From the NCBI GenBank assembly GCA_963665005.2, contig CAXXTQ010000001.1, positions 2,108,001 to 2,172,000 of the forward strand: a stretch of DNA of 64,000 bases, written 5' to 3'. Shown here in pieces: positions 42,076 through 52,049 of this stretch. Position 1 is the first letter of the stretch. Each line of letters starts with the position of its first letter. The notes below the pieces were generated by a model. It had not been told where the DNA came from. It did no database searches and was given only the letters and a program-made list of their open reading frames with translations. Both the position numbers and the translations under genes were made by a program. This DNA is from G963665005 sp963665005 (GTDB taxonomy: Bacteria; Bacillota; Clostridia; Christensenellales; SZUA-584).

Positions 42076-42874
42076 CCTGTATCTCCTTAACCTCAGGATT
42101 GATCTCATGTTCTTTTTCTTCTTCTCTTATATCACGCCTCGAAATAAAAGAGGTCAGCTTGTCTCTTATAATTCTCGGGTTTTCTCCGTCTTGTATAGAC
42201 AAAAGCCCTTCTATATATAACTCTTTTTGAAGGCATTCGCTTTCGCTTCGCGCTTTTAGTTTTTTTGCCACCGGATTAAAAACAAGGTTAGCCAAAAGCA
42301 CGCCGTAAAATGTTGTTATCAAAGCGGTTGCCATACCGGGGCCCAGCGCAGCATAATCATCCAGATTTTTCAACATGTTAATAAGGCCTATAAGTGTACC
42401 TATCATTCCGAAAGCCGGAGCATATGTAGACATACTTGAAATTACCGCCTGCCCCTGCGAGTGCCTTTCCTGTATAAAATATATCTCTGTCTGAAGAACG
42501 TTTTTTACAAGCTCGGTATCCGCGCCGTCGACTATCAACATAATACCTTTTTGCAAAAAAGGGTTGTCGATGTCTTCTATTGCGTCTTCAAGCGCTAAAA
42601 GGCCTTCTTTTCTCGCTATATTGGCAATGTTGATTATCAAATCTATATCCTCTTTTAAATCAACATTCTTTTTTCTAAACGCTTTTTTATATACCGTTAC
42701 CAGCGACTTTAACATTTTTGCCGGATAGGCAACAACAGTAGCCGCAATCGTTCCGCCGAAAACTATAAGCATAGACGGATAATGAATAAACGAATCTAAC
42801 TCGCCATTAAAAAGTATGGAAACACATATGCAAATAAATCCTGCTGCAATACCTATAATTGTTGTTATTTCCAT
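42065..42874 (-). CDS. motA: Flagellar stator protein MotA
   Basis: The 269-residue protein shows the four-helix MotA plan: two N-terminal helices, a large cytoplasmic loop (about residues 60-145, with VDLKEDIDLIINIANIARKEG and LVIDGAD-like segments), then YAPAFGMIGTLIGLINMLKNLDD and GPGMATALITTFYGVLLANL, which form the ion path. The charged tail (EEEKEHEINPEVKEIQDEE) is longer than usual. The stop overlaps the motB start by eleven bases. Confidence 0.96.
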   Translation of the reverse strand: MEITTIIGIAAGFICICVSILFNGELDSFIHYPSMLIVFGGTIAATVVAYPAKMLKSLVTVYKKAFRKKNVDLKEDIDLIINIANIARKEGLLALEDAIEDIDNPFLQKGIMLIVDGADTELVKNVLQTEIYFIQERHSQGQAVISSMSTYAPAFGMIGTLIGLINMLKNLDDYAALGPGMATALITTFYGVLLANLVFNPVAKKLKARSESECLQKELYIEGLLSIQDGENPRIIRDKLTSFISRRDIREEEKEHEINPEVKEIQDEE

Positions 42875-42886
42875 TACTATTCACCT

Positions 42887-43108
42887 CTATTTTTTGTTAA
42901 CCGGGCTTGAGTTTATTTTGCGCTTATAATCAATAATAAGTTTTTTTATCTTACTGCATTTTTCGGATACAACAAGCTTTCGCCCCGAAACCATTGAAAT
43001 CACCGTGTTGGGCGTTTCTTCTACAAACTCTATCAACTCACAATTTAACAGAAATTCTTCGTTATTCAATCTATGAACATTAATCACGATACGGCCTTCT
43101 CTCATCAT
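42887..43108 (-). CDS. flbD: FlbD / SwrD-type flagellar protein
   Basis: The 73-residue protein has the short FlbD/SwrD form: INVHRLNNEEFLLNCELIEFVEETPNTVISMVSGRKLVV, then a Lys-rich end. In Bacillus the protein increases motor power through the stators, and its gene lies between flgE and fliL, as here next to motA. The start codon is followed by MREGRIVINV; the true start may be the second methionine. Confidence 0.88.
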   Translation of the reverse strand: MMREGRIVINVHRLNNEEFLLNCELIEFVEETPNTVISMVSGRKLVVSEKCSKIKKLIIDYKRKINSSPVNKK

Positions 43109-43165
43109 TTTTTACAACTTCGCATGGGGAGAACGATTCCCCCCCATGCTTACATCATTTTTCTT

Positions 43166-44002
43166 TTATCTGACCATGTTAACTACTTCTTCTAACATCT
43201 CGTCGGTAGTTGTTATTATTCTTGAATTGGCCTGAAAACCTCTTTGCGTGACTATCATATCTGAAAACTCGCGTGTTAAATCAACGTTAGACATCTCCAG
43301 CGTCCCGGGATTAAGCTCACCTGCCCCGCCTTCTCCGGGCGTTGAATAATTCGGGTCTCCCGAGTTCACTGTTGTCCGGTATGCGCTGTCGCCCGTTTTT
43401 TCGAGTCCGTTAGAGTTGGCAAATGTAGCGATTATTATCTGCCCTAAAACTACGCTGTCGTTTGTCGTTTCATCAAGCCCTACTACCTGCCCGTTGCTGC
43501 TTATAGATACATCGTAATAAGCAGGGTCAATGTATATGTTTGTCATGACAGGATCTCCGCCAACAAGCACCAATGTACCGTCAGGGTTTACTTCGTACCC
43601 TTGTATAAACGCGCCGTTAGCGTTGACCAGATAATCGTTGGCGTCGGTATAAAGGTTGCCCGCGCGCGAGAATGTGGTCTGTCCGCCCTCTAGAAGCGTA
43701 AAGTAACCGTCGCCGTCAATTGACAGATCAAGAGTATCTCCCGTGTACTGAGACGAGCCTTTTCCCGTTAGAACATCTATAGTTGACTGTACGCCAAGGC
43801 CTATTTGCTCCGGGTTTGTTCCTCCGCTTGTAGCCGTGCCTGCCGAAGACGGTGTAATCGTCTGGCTGTATATCGTCTGGAATATTACACGGCTTGCTTT
43901 ATATGATACTGTGTTAACGTTTGCTATATTGTTTGCTATTACATCCATTTTGGTCTGATGGTTGCTCAGCCCTGTGATAGCTGAGTATAATGAACGCATC
44001 AT
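43166..44002 (-). CDS. flgE: Flagellar hook protein FlgE
   Basis: The 278-residue protein has the axial-protein ends: SLYSAITGLSNHQTKMDVIANNIANVNTVSYKASR at the start and NPGTLEMSNVDLTREFSDMIVTQRGFQANSRIITTTDEMLEE at the end. The middle carries the DGDGYF-LL block common to FlgE, FlgF and FlgG. Its place behind flgD identifies it as hook protein. It is as short as the Bacillus protein, well below the approximately 400 residues of enteric FlgE. Confidence 0.9.
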   Translation of the reverse strand: MMRSLYSAITGLSNHQTKMDVIANNIANVNTVSYKASRVIFQTIYSQTITPSSAGTATSGGTNPEQIGLGVQSTIDVLTGKGSSQYTGDTLDLSIDGDGYFTLLEGGQTTFSRAGNLYTDANDYLVNANGAFIQGYEVNPDGTLVLVGGDPVMTNIYIDPAYYDVSISSNGQVVGLDETTNDSVVLGQIIIATFANSNGLEKTGDSAYRTTVNSGDPNYSTPGEGGAGELNPGTLEMSNVDLTREFSDMIVTQRGFQANSRIITTTDEMLEEVVNMVR

Positions 44003-44015
44003 AATAATTTTCCTC

Positions 44016-44621
44016 CTATTTAGTTATTTCCGTAATGTCTGATACAAGAATATTCTGATCGTTGACTACCGCATAAATCAAATCGTTCTGTATCAGTATT
44101 TTTTCTACCGTTCCCGTGACTGTTGTCACATCGCTTGTTTGCTCATCAATGATATCGGCTGAAACAGTGCTTCCTATAAGGTTCGCGCTCTGCAGTATCT
44201 GCTCGTCTTTTGTTCCCTCAATGACGTTTTCATCTACCACTCCGAAGATCGACGACAATTCATATTGTTTGTCTCCGACCATCAGATAGTTCTCACCTTT
44301 TTCTTTTACAACGCCTTCTACTTTGCCGCATATCAAAGTGTCTTTGTCGCCCTCTACGTATACATATTTACCTATTAAATTATACGCCTGGCTGGTAGAA
44401 AACTCAGCGCTTAGCGCCTGCATCTGCTCAAGCATGGAAAACTGCGCCAATTGAGCTACAAAATCCGTGTTGCTCGTTGCCTCAAGCGGATCCTGATATT
44501 TCATCTGCGCCATAAGCAGCTCTAAAAAATCTCCCTGAAGCAGTTCGCTGCCGCTTGCTTTTTCGTTATTGTAATCAGCCAGAGTCCTTAAAATAGACTC
44601 GGTTGAATTAACTGTACTCAT
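44016..44621 (-). CDS. flgD: Flagellar hook-capping protein FlgD
   Basis: The 201-residue protein has the conserved FlgD N-terminus (FLELLMAQMKYQDPLEATSNTDFVAQLAQFSMLEQM), followed by the Ig/Tudor-like C-terminal part. It caps the growing hook and guides FlgE assembly. It lies between fliK and flgE. Confidence 0.95.
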   Translation of the reverse strand: MSTVNSTESILRTLADYNNEKASGSELLQGDFLELLMAQMKYQDPLEATSNTDFVAQLAQFSMLEQMQALSAEFSTSQAYNLIGKYVYVEGDKDTLICGKVEGVVKEKGENYLMVGDKQYELSSIFGVVDENVIEGTKDEQILQSANLIGSTVSADIIDEQTSDVTTVTGTVEKILIQNDLIYAVVNDQNILVSDITEITK

Positions 44622-44636
44622 AACTTTTCCTTTCGT

Positions 44637-46133
44637 TTACGCTAAAAATTCAACAGAGCTGTTCATAAAATACAAATCGGGCAAATCTGTTACAGCATCG
44701 TAAACCAAGTTTTGTATAGTTTTTTCCGATAATTGACTGCCCTTCCTGTATCTCGTTTCTTTCGTGCCGCCGTTGTTTTGTTCAAACGCCTGATTTTCGT
44801 TGTCTGCAAACATTTGGTTCTCATACGTAACGTCAATATCCGATACGGCAATACCTTTTTCTTTCATCATTGATTGTAAAGAGGGCATCTGTTCAGAGAA
44901 TAATTCTTTTACAGCTAAATCCTCTGTCTTGATACGCATTTTGATGTCGCCGTTCTCCATAGTCAGTTTTATGTTAACCTTTCCTAAAAAACCGGGCTTT
45001 AACTCTACTTCAAAATCATACTTGCCCTGTTTTGCGTTAATGTTAACTTTTTCGACTATTCGAGTAACATTTTGCTTCACAACCTGTGCTTGGCTTTCTG
45101 TTTGCTCTGCCGTATCCGCAGCATATATTTCTTTTACACCTGCCGGGGTATTCTCATTGACGGCACCTTTTAGACTGTTAACGTTGTTTTTTTCTGCAAA
45201 ACCGCTTTGCTCTTTTATTATCACGTTTTTTTGCTCTGTTTTTTTCTCCTGCACATTTGCCGTGACATCACTTATTTCTGCAGTATTGCCATCATTGTTG
45301 TCTGCACCGTTATTTTCCGCAGAAGTAATCTTTGTTTGAGAAGACAATCGTTTTTGCGCTGTCGTCAATTCTTCTTTTTGTAAAACAGTCTTATTTTCTT
45401 CATTCGAACCGCTGATAACGTCATCAAAGTTTTTCTTAATTTCCATAACTTTGCTATCCTCGGCATATTCGACGCCCGCTATAGTATTTTCATTAACGGC
45501 CGGTTCTTTTTCCGCCGCAACGGCAACCGCCGGTTTTTCGTTTACTGCCGATTCTTCATTATTTTTTAAAGACTGTTTCTTGTTGGTACTCTCGAAGGAG
45601 CACAAATACTTACCAACCGCTTCTTTTAACTTTTCCTGTGCCTCTTTGGGCATTGAATCGAGTTGGTTGTTCGTTAGCATCCTTGCAAATTGTTCAGACA
45701 ATGATTCAATATTTTCTTGTCCTGCTGCCGCCTGCTCTGTCAATGCATTCAGCTTTTGCATTATTTCCTGCTGATTAATTGCATTTGTATCTGTTGCCTG
45801 AGCTTGCAGTATAGTATTGTCTGTTTGATAATCTAGCAATCCGAATCCTTCGAGAATGCCAACAATTCCGGATAAAAGTTCCCCAGTGCCAGAATCGCAG
45901 GCCATGCTATTATCTGTTTGTTTACTGCTGTTGTTAAGCGCCGTCAATTGCGATATAATTTGCTGCAATATAGTGCCCTCTTCGCAGCTTTGTAATTTTT
46001 TCTTAAAGCTTTGCTTTGCTTTCGGGGCATTTTTACCGTATACGGTAAAGTCTGTCTTTGACTGCGCCGCTTGTGTTTTTACAGCAGCATAGTTTGGTGC
46101 TTCGCATGTTTGAAACACCATTGCAGTATTCAT
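44637..46133 (-). CDS. fliK: Flagellar hook-length control protein FliK
   Basis: The 498-residue protein is low in complexity (Asn, Glu, Thr, Ala) over most of its length, as FliK proteins are. The conserved C-terminal export-switch domain lies at about 365-460, with YDFEVELKPGFLGKVNIKLTMENGDIKMRIKTED and LRxxL-like helices. It measures hook length and switches export specificity. Two near-repeats around NENTIAGVEYA and NENTPAGVKEI lie in the linker. Confidence 0.9.
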   Translation of the reverse strand: MNTAMVFQTCEAPNYAAVKTQAAQSKTDFTVYGKNAPKAKQSFKKKLQSCEEGTILQQIISQLTALNNSSKQTDNSMACDSGTGELLSGIVGILEGFGLLDYQTDNTILQAQATDTNAINQQEIMQKLNALTEQAAAGQENIESLSEQFARMLTNNQLDSMPKEAQEKLKEAVGKYLCSFESTNKKQSLKNNEESAVNEKPAVAVAAEKEPAVNENTIAGVEYAEDSKVMEIKKNFDDVISGSNEENKTVLQKEELTTAQKRLSSQTKITSAENNGADNNDGNTAEISDVTANVQEKKTEQKNVIIKEQSGFAEKNNVNSLKGAVNENTPAGVKEIYAADTAEQTESQAQVVKQNVTRIVEKVNINAKQGKYDFEVELKPGFLGKVNIKLTMENGDIKMRIKTEDLAVKELFSEQMPSLQSMMKEKGIAVSDIDVTYENQMFADNENQAFEQNNGGTKETRYRKGSQLSEKTIQNLVYDAVTDLPDLYFMNSSVEFLA

Positions 46134-46164
46134 TGTTTATCACCTCCTTTTTAATAAAAATTAT

Positions 46165-46824
46165 TTAATTTATCATTTCTGATAAAATTGCTGTCGCTGT
46201 TTCTTTATCCATCTGGTCTAATATAGATGCCGCATTATCGCTTTGCATATTTACAAGAACCAATACTTTTTCCTGCACAGTTTTCATTCCGCCAATAGCC
46301 TCTGCGGCTTTCACCGTATCCATTTCTTCAAAGATTTCTACGGTCGCCATCAAATTGCTGTCTTTCACTTCACCGTCTTCGCCTGTGCCTGTAAGCGACA
46401 CTTCAAGCTCGGATAACTCCTTCTCTTTTTTCGCAAGGTCTTTTTTTATATCTTCAAGCTCGTCGTCTTTTTCTTCCCATACATCAATCTGCGATTCAAG
46501 AGCTTCAATCTCCAATTCTAATTCTTCTTGTTTTGTAAGCGCCTCTTCAAGCATTTCATTCGCCGAAACTATGCGTACGTCGGGCGCAATGTCCAAGGCA
46601 AAAAGCTCTATTACCGCCTGCTTTGATTCGCCTATATTAAAATATACCATTGCAAAAACTCCCGCAATTACAATGATAAAAACAATACTCGCCAATACAC
46701 CCGAAGAAATGCGTTTCTTCTTTTTCTTCATCTTTGAAGGCTTTTCTTTAGGCCTTTTTTCAGATGCGGATTTAGCAGTTAAAATTTTCTTTTTTTTCTC
46801 GGTTTTTTTATTTTCTTCCTGCAT
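46165..46824 (-). CDS. MotE-family (MgtE-N-like) flagellar protein
   Basis: The protein has a very basic cytoplasmic N-terminus (Lys-rich, about 1-38), one membrane helix (VLASIVFIIVIAGVFAMVYF), a long coiled coil (about 90-145) and an MgtE-N-like end (MATVEIFEEMDTVKAAEAIGGM and LDQMDKETATAILSEM). MotE proteins act as chaperones of the stator in other bacteria. In Bacillus the equivalent position between fliJ and fliK is ylxF. I name it by fold and place. Confidence 0.8.
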   Translation of the reverse strand: MQEENKKTEKKKKILTAKSASEKRPKEKPSKMKKKKKRISSGVLASIVFIIVIAGVFAMVYFNIGESKQAVIELFALDIAPDVRIVSANEMLEEALTKQEELELEIEALESQIDVWEEKDDELEDIKKDLAKKEKELSELEVSLTGTGEDGEVKDSNLMATVEIFEEMDTVKAAEAIGGMKTVQEKVLVLVNMQSDNAASILDQMDKETATAILSEMIN

Positions 46825-46833
46825 ACATTACCC

Positions 46834-47274
46834 TTAAGAAACAATCACTTTATAAGAAATAAAATCTTCTATCTGCCTGGCGTGTTCTTTTTTTAAATTT
46901 TCAAGGTACTTACCGTATTCTTTTTCTTTTATTTTCTCAAGCATCTTTATTTCTTTACGTATATCAACCAACTTTTGCATACATTGTTCTTTCTCTGACT
47001 CGAGTTTTAAAATTTTCTTTTGCACAGCAGACATGGATGTTTTCAGCCGTGAAAAAAAACGGTCATATTTTAATGCCCTGTTTGCCATAACTCCGGCCGT
47101 GATTACTCCGTGATACTCTGTTTTCGCTTTATCGAATTCACGTTTAAGATAATCCATTTCTTCAGACTGCTTTGCCAGTTTTGCTTCTATATTCTTAATT
47201 TTTAATTTTTGTTGTTTCTCAAATCCTGTTTGCATGTCGTATAAAGACTGCAAAGAAAACACAAACTTTTTCAT
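46834..47274 (-). CDS. fliJ: Flagellar export chaperone FliJ
   Basis: A 146-residue protein that is almost all coiled coil and rich in Lys and Glu, beginning KKFVFSLQSLYDMQTGFEKQQK as FliJ proteins do. FliJ links the FliI ATPase ring to FlhA in the export gate. Its start overlaps the fliI stop by four bases. Confidence 0.88.
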   Translation of the reverse strand: MKKFVFSLQSLYDMQTGFEKQQKLKIKNIEAKLAKQSEEMDYLKREFDKAKTEYHGVITAGVMANRALKYDRFFSRLKTSMSAVQKKILKLESEKEQCMQKLVDIRKEIKMLEKIKEKEYGKYLENLKKEHARQIEDFISYKVIVS

Positions 47275-48611
47275 ACCGCACTACCCGCATTTCTTCTGTT
47301 ATATATTTCATTTACAAATTCCATAGTCTCTTTGTAAGAAAAGTTTTCTTCAACTTGCTGTTTTAACAATTCGTTGACCGGTTCTATAAGATCTATTGCT
47401 TCATCAATTTTAACATCCGAGCCTTTTTTATACGCGCCTATTGATATAAGATCCTGCGCGTCTTTATACGTTGCCATAATTTTTTTCAGATAAGCAGTTT
47501 TATCTAAATCTTCTTTCTGTACGATATCCGGCATTAAACGGCTAACGCTTTGAAGTATATCTATCGCCGGATAATGATTGTTGTTCGCCATCTTTCTAGA
47601 AAGCACGATGTGCCCGTCTAGTATGCCGCGAACTGTATCGGATATCGGCTCATCCATGTCGTCGCCTTCTACAAGTACGGTGTATAGCCCCGTGATAGAT
47701 CCGCCGTTAAACATTCCGGCGCGCTCTAGAAGCTTTGGCATAATCGCGTATACCGACGGAGTAAATCCTCTTGAAACGGGCGGTTCTCCTATCGCCATTC
47801 CGATTTCTCTCTGCGCCATTGCGAAACGTGTCAGAGAATCCATCAACAGCATTACATGCAAACCCTGGTCCCTGAAATACTCCGCTATTGCCGTGCCTAC
47901 CATTGCAGATTTTAGTCTTACAAGCGCCGGCTGGTCGGATGTCGCCACAATGAGTATAGACCGCCGTAATCCTTCTTCCTGCAGATCCTTTTCTATAAAA
48001 TCGTTGACTTCTCTTCCTCTTTCGCCGATAAGCACAATAACGTTTATATCCGCCGATGTATTTCTTGCTATCATGCCAAGAAGCGTGCTTTTTCCTACGC
48101 CGCTTCCCGAAAATATGCCTATTCTCTGGCCTTTGCCTATCGTCAGCATAGAGTCTATTGCCTTTATTCCAAGTGGCAGCCTCTCTGCTATTCTTTTTCT
48201 GTCCATAGGGTTTGGCGGATTGTTCATTATCGGATAACACGTTTCCGCCTTTATCGGGCCTTTGCCGTCTATCGGATCTCCCAAACCGTCAAGCACTCTT
48301 CCGCAAAACGCTTTTCCAACAGGTACATTCAGCGAGCGGTTATCAGAAACTACAAAGCTGTTTGGGCCCGCGCCCGATAAATCGCCGAACGGCATAAGCA
48401 AAACCTTTTTATCTTTAAACCCCACTACTTCAGAAAGTATAAAATTCTCTCTTTTTTCTGTATATATTCTGCATATGTCTCCAAGTTTTGCCGTAAGCCC
48501 TGCTGCTTCTACCGTTAAACCGAGTATCTGGCTTACACTTCCGCCGTATTCAAACGAGTCGATATCTTTTAAGCTGTCTCTGTATGTTTTCTCGCAAGCG
48601 CCCTTATCCAT
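47271..48611 (-). CDS. fliI: Flagellum-specific ATPase FliI
   Basis: The 446-residue protein is an F1-beta-like export ATPase. Walker A is GSGVGKST near residue 168, the switch ERGREV near 200, Walker B VMLLMDSLTRFAMAQREIG near 250 and the signature PPVSRGFTPSVYA near 280. It powers unfolding and export at the flagellar gate with FliH and FliJ. The start overlaps the fliH end by eight bases. Confidence 0.97.
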   Translation of the reverse strand: MDKGACEKTYRDSLKDIDSFEYGGSVSQILGLTVEAAGLTAKLGDICRIYTEKRENFILSEVVGFKDKKVLLMPFGDLSGAGPNSFVVSDNRSLNVPVGKAFCGRVLDGLGDPIDGKGPIKAETCYPIMNNPPNPMDRKRIAERLPLGIKAIDSMLTIGKGQRIGIFSGSGVGKSTLLGMIARNTSADINVIVLIGERGREVNDFIEKDLQEEGLRRSILIVATSDQPALVRLKSAMVGTAIAEYFRDQGLHVMLLMDSLTRFAMAQREIGMAIGEPPVSRGFTPSVYAIMPKLLERAGMFNGGSITGLYTVLVEGDDMDEPISDTVRGILDGHIVLSRKMANNNHYPAIDILQSVSRLMPDIVQKEDLDKTAYLKKIMATYKDAQDLISIGAYKKGSDVKIDEAIDLIEPVNELLKQQVEENFSYKETMEFVNEIYNRRNAGSAV

Positions 48612-49338
48612 ATATGTTTGCCCTCTCTTTCAAAGAACGCTGTATTTTGTCTAGCTGCGCAGATACGCCCGCGTTTATAATCCCTTCATCAGAATCCACT
48701 ATGCAGCTTTTTTCTTCTGCAAATGGATCGCATATTACTTCAAACGTAACACATTCCATTTCATCCAAAAGCCGCTTGCTGCCTTCTTTAAAATATTTCT
48801 CATATTCCGCACGGCTTACGCGCAATATGAATTTTTCTGCTGATTTCAAACCGGCAATTGCCTTTTTAACAATGCCTATATACAATGTATCGTCTCTTTC
48901 TATCTGAATATTAATAATTTTTTCTGCGACGTCTATAGACAATTGTAAAATCGAATCCTGCATCTTAGAATCTATCTCTTGCTGGCATCTCTCTAATTTT
49001 TTTACAATGCTGCTAACTTCCTGCGTCTGTCTCTCTGTTAAAATCTCAAGTTCCTCTGTTGCATCCTGCATTCCTTTTTCATATCCTTGCTGGCGCGCGC
49101 ACTCTTTGATTTTCTCCGCTTCTTTTTGCGCTTCGCTGATAATGCCCTCTGCAGTGTTTCTCGCCCCTTTTAAAATACAGTGCTCTTTTATTTTTATAGC
49201 AGGCGGAACAGGCTCGCGGACTTCCTCGCGTTTTTCCTCATAAACTTCTTTGTGGTTTTTTTGATCCTCACGGTTGATGATTATAAATGATTTATTGAAA
49301 TTCATATTATCAACTAAGGATTTGTCAATTTTATACAA
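48604..49338 (-). CDS. fliH: Flagellar assembly protein FliH
   Basis: The 244-residue protein has a Glu/Lys-rich coiled-coil centre and a C-terminal FliH/V-ATPase-E-like domain (LSIDVAEKIINIQIERDDTLYIGIVKKAI, then FEVICDPFAEEKSCIVDSDEGIINAGVSAQLDKI). It regulates FliI and brings it to the C-ring. It overlaps both fliG and fliI. Confidence 0.92.
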   Translation of the reverse strand: MYKIDKSLVDNMNFNKSFIIINREDQKNHKEVYEEKREEVREPVPPAIKIKEHCILKGARNTAEGIISEAQKEAEKIKECARQQGYEKGMQDATEELEILTERQTQEVSSIVKKLERCQQEIDSKMQDSILQLSIDVAEKIINIQIERDDTLYIGIVKKAIAGLKSAEKFILRVSRAEYEKYFKEGSKRLLDEMECVTFEVICDPFAEEKSCIVDSDEGIINAGVSAQLDKIQRSLKERANIYG

Positions 49339-50350
49339 CTAACTCGTCCTCCATATTGCGGGTAATAATAATTTCACCTGAATCATCAAGTTTGCGTATG
49401 ATATTAACAATTTTCTGCTGCGCTTCTTCTACATCCCTTACTCTTATCGGGCCCATAACTTCCATATCGTCTTGTATCATTTCCTGCAGACGTTTAGAAA
49501 CATTACTAAATATGGCTTTAGAAACTTCTTCCGTCGCGCCCTTAAGAGCGATAGCTAAGTCTCTGTTATCAATTTCTTTGAGTACTCGCTGTGTAGCATG
49601 GCTTTCGAGCTTGACAATATCTTCGAAAATAAACATACGTTTTCTTATCTCTTCAACAAGCTCGGCGTCCGTTTCTTCGAGAGCCTCAAGCAGATGCCTT
49701 TCCGTGCCTCTGTCTACACAGTTTAAAATCTGAACAAGACTGTCGATACCGCCGGTAGACGTCTGGTCTCCGAAGTTTAAAGTAGACAGCCTTCTCTCTA
49801 AAATTCTTTCAGTTTCTTTTATATATTCGGGAGACGTTGTTCCCATATTTGCTATTCTTGCAATAACGCTCAGCTGTTTTTCCAGCGGTAATGCAGAAAG
49901 AATCTGCGCCGAATTCTTAGAATTTACGAACGACAGAATCAATGCAATTGTTTGCGGATGTTCATTTTGTATGAAATTTAAGACTTGAGTGTTATCTGCT
50001 TTTTGTATAAAATCAAAAGGTTTTACTCTAAGCGAGGATAAAAGCTTCATTACCATTTCATTAGCGCGATCTTCCCCTAAAGCTTTATCAAGAATATCCC
50101 TTGCGTAGTCTATACCGCCTTCAGAAATATATTTTTGCGCCATGCATATCTGCATGAATTCTTCTATTACCGATTCTTTGATATCGGGGTCAACTCTCTG
50201 CATACCCGTTATGCCGAGCGTTAACTGTTCTATCTCTTCCTCGGTTAGATATTTATAAATCTTTGCCGCAGAATCTTTTCCCATGGTAATCATCAGAACT
50301 GCGGCTTTTTCTTTTAATGAAAACTGATTCTTAGCGTTCAAAGCGGCCAC
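49331..50350 (-). CDS. fliG: Flagellar motor switch protein FliG
   Basis: The 339-residue protein has all three FliG domains. The N-terminal part binds FliF (LKEKAAVLMITMGKDSAAKIYKYLTEEEIEQLTLGI), the middle has EHPQTIALILSF, and the C-terminal torque domain carries the charged helix (MFIFEDIVKLESHATQRVLKEID). The start is GTG (50350), very close to AAGGAAG; a TTG three codons later has better spacing. FliG converts ion flow through the stator into rotation. Confidence 0.96.
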   Translation of the reverse strand: MAALNAKNQFSLKEKAAVLMITMGKDSAAKIYKYLTEEEIEQLTLGITGMQRVDPDIKESVIEEFMQICMAQKYISEGGIDYARDILDKALGEDRANEMVMKLLSSLRVKPFDFIQKADNTQVLNFIQNEHPQTIALILSFVNSKNSAQILSALPLEKQLSVIARIANMGTTSPEYIKETERILERRLSTLNFGDQTSTGGIDSLVQILNCVDRGTERHLLEALEETDAELVEEIRKRMFIFEDIVKLESHATQRVLKEIDNRDLAIALKGATEEVSKAIFSNVSKRLQEMIQDDMEVMGPIRVRDVEEAQQKIVNIIRKLDDSGEIIITRNMEDELVV

Positions 50351-50355
50351 CTTCC

Positions 50356-51939
50356 TTACTCGTTGTTAAGCCAGTTGCGCAATAAGTTTGCAACAGACTC
50401 CGGATTTTTATTTATATATTCTTCAAGTACCGACAAATTGCCGTCCTTTTTTTCAAAGTCTTCAATGTTAGTTTCTTTTTGCATTGCATCGGGAATAATA
50501 TTTTCATCCGCAACCAATTCAAACCCTTCATCCAGATCATCGCTCTTTTTCTTTTTGAGTGTTTTTACCATGGCGAGCAGTAATATGAAAACTATTACAG
50601 CTCCCACGATTATTATTATCAATTCTTTTGTCGAGCCGTCCTGCGCAAGTTTCAAAAGCTCCTGCTGTGCCTCAAACGCTGCCGCTGTGTCGTCTGCCGC
50701 CGAATCGAGATTCTCTTTAAACGGCAGCATTTCAACATTGATTTTATCTTCCTGCACACCGACAGCCGTCGTTATAAGCTGTTTTATTTCATCAGAATAA
50801 TCGTCTGCATCGTTTTCGCTGTTCAAAACAACCGAGACGGACAGATCTTCTATCTGGCCCTGCGCTTTTTCGACTTGTGTAATAGTCTCGTTTATTTCAT
50901 AGTTAGCTTCTCTTGAGACCTGATAGTATGCCGCGTTTTCTTCGTCTTGTATTGTCGCTAAATATTCAGAAGCGCTTCCGTTTGCATCAACGCCCGAAAC
51001 GTTGCCGCTTGAATCTTCAGCATTGTTTGATATAGCTTCTACAAGCTCCTGCATGCTCACTACGATGCCCTCGCCGTCGTCATTAGGAGAAGTGTATTCA
51101 ACAGATTCTGTTTTTTCAGAGTCGAAATTTAAAACAGCACTCACAACAGCCAGTACATTCTCTTTGCCCAATACAGGGCCGAGCAGGTTTATTATCTGCT
51201 CTTCAAACTGAGTTTGTACCTGCGTTTTGAGTGCAAGCTGTGAATCCACGCTTTTTAGATTGTCTTCTTCTTTTGTTGAATAAAGCCTCATATTAGAATC
51301 GATGATGCTTACATTTTCTGTTTCGAGGCCGGATATGCTTTTTGAAACGAGCTGGGCAATAGCTGTCACTTCGCCGTTGTCAAGCTCTTTTCCCTGTTCT
51401 AAAATCAGTACCACAGAAGCTGTTGCAGACTCGTTGTCATCCGAAAGTATAAATGAGCTGTCTTCGCCGAGATCGAGATTGACTACTACATCTTCAACTT
51501 TATTAAGCTGTATTATAGTCTGCCTTATATTCTCCTGAAGCTGAAATTGATAGTAGCGCTGTTTTACTTCGTCTGTCACGCCGAGCCCTGACGCAAGCTC
51601 ATAGATATCATAGTTAAATCCGCTGCTCGGGTATCCTTTTGCGGCAAGCTCGAGCCTTACTGTATCCACTTCGCTCTCTGCTACAAGTATTGTATCTTCG
51701 CCTTTAGTTTTTGCACTTACGCCCATTTCGGACAAAAGCCCTAAAACCTCTCCTGTATCAGATGCTTCCATGCCGCTGTATAAAACACAATAAGAAGTTT
51801 GATTTAGTAATACGGAAGCAATAATGATAACTGCAATAATAATAATGATAAAAACGAAAAAGCTTTTTCTTTTGCCCTTTTCCATTTCGCTAAAATAGTT
51901 AATTATTCTATTTGGTAACTTTTTTATTATTTCTGCCAT
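50356..51939 (-). CDS. fliF: Flagellar MS-ring protein FliF
   Basis: The 527-residue protein has the FliF layout: a membrane helix near the N-terminus (about 26-45), two ring-building domains with VLYSGMEASDTGEVLGLLSEMG and SSFILSDDNESATASVVLIL, a variable periplasmic region, a second helix (about 443-465), and a C-terminal tail with LRNWLNNE that binds FliG. It starts this flagellar block; flgB, flgC and fliE, which normally precede it in Bacillus and Clostridium, are not here. Confidence 0.96.
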   Translation of the reverse strand: MAEIIKKLPNRIINYFSEMEKGKRKSFFVFIIIIIAVIIIASVLLNQTSYCVLYSGMEASDTGEVLGLLSEMGVSAKTKGEDTILVAESEVDTVRLELAAKGYPSSGFNYDIYELASGLGVTDEVKQRYYQFQLQENIRQTIIQLNKVEDVVVNLDLGEDSSFILSDDNESATASVVLILEQGKELDNGEVTAIAQLVSKSISGLETENVSIIDSNMRLYSTKEEDNLKSVDSQLALKTQVQTQFEEQIINLLGPVLGKENVLAVVSAVLNFDSEKTESVEYTSPNDDGEGIVVSMQELVEAISNNAEDSSGNVSGVDANGSASEYLATIQDEENAAYYQVSREANYEINETITQVEKAQGQIEDLSVSVVLNSENDADDYSDEIKQLITTAVGVQEDKINVEMLPFKENLDSAADDTAAAFEAQQELLKLAQDGSTKELIIIIVGAVIVFILLLAMVKTLKKKKSDDLDEGFELVADENIIPDAMQKETNIEDFEKKDGNLSVLEEYINKNPESVANLLRNWLNNE

Positions 51940-52049
51940 AATACGCCTTTATATAATTATATTAATATTTGTGCCATTTCATAGAATGGCAGGTATTTTA
52001 TTTATAAACAAATATTTTGTATTTAAAACAAATATTTTACATTTTATTG

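Noticed and set aside
47578..48237. A 219-codon plus-strand frame opposite fliI
   Set aside because: Antisense shadow of a strongly conserved ATPase gene, without start signals.
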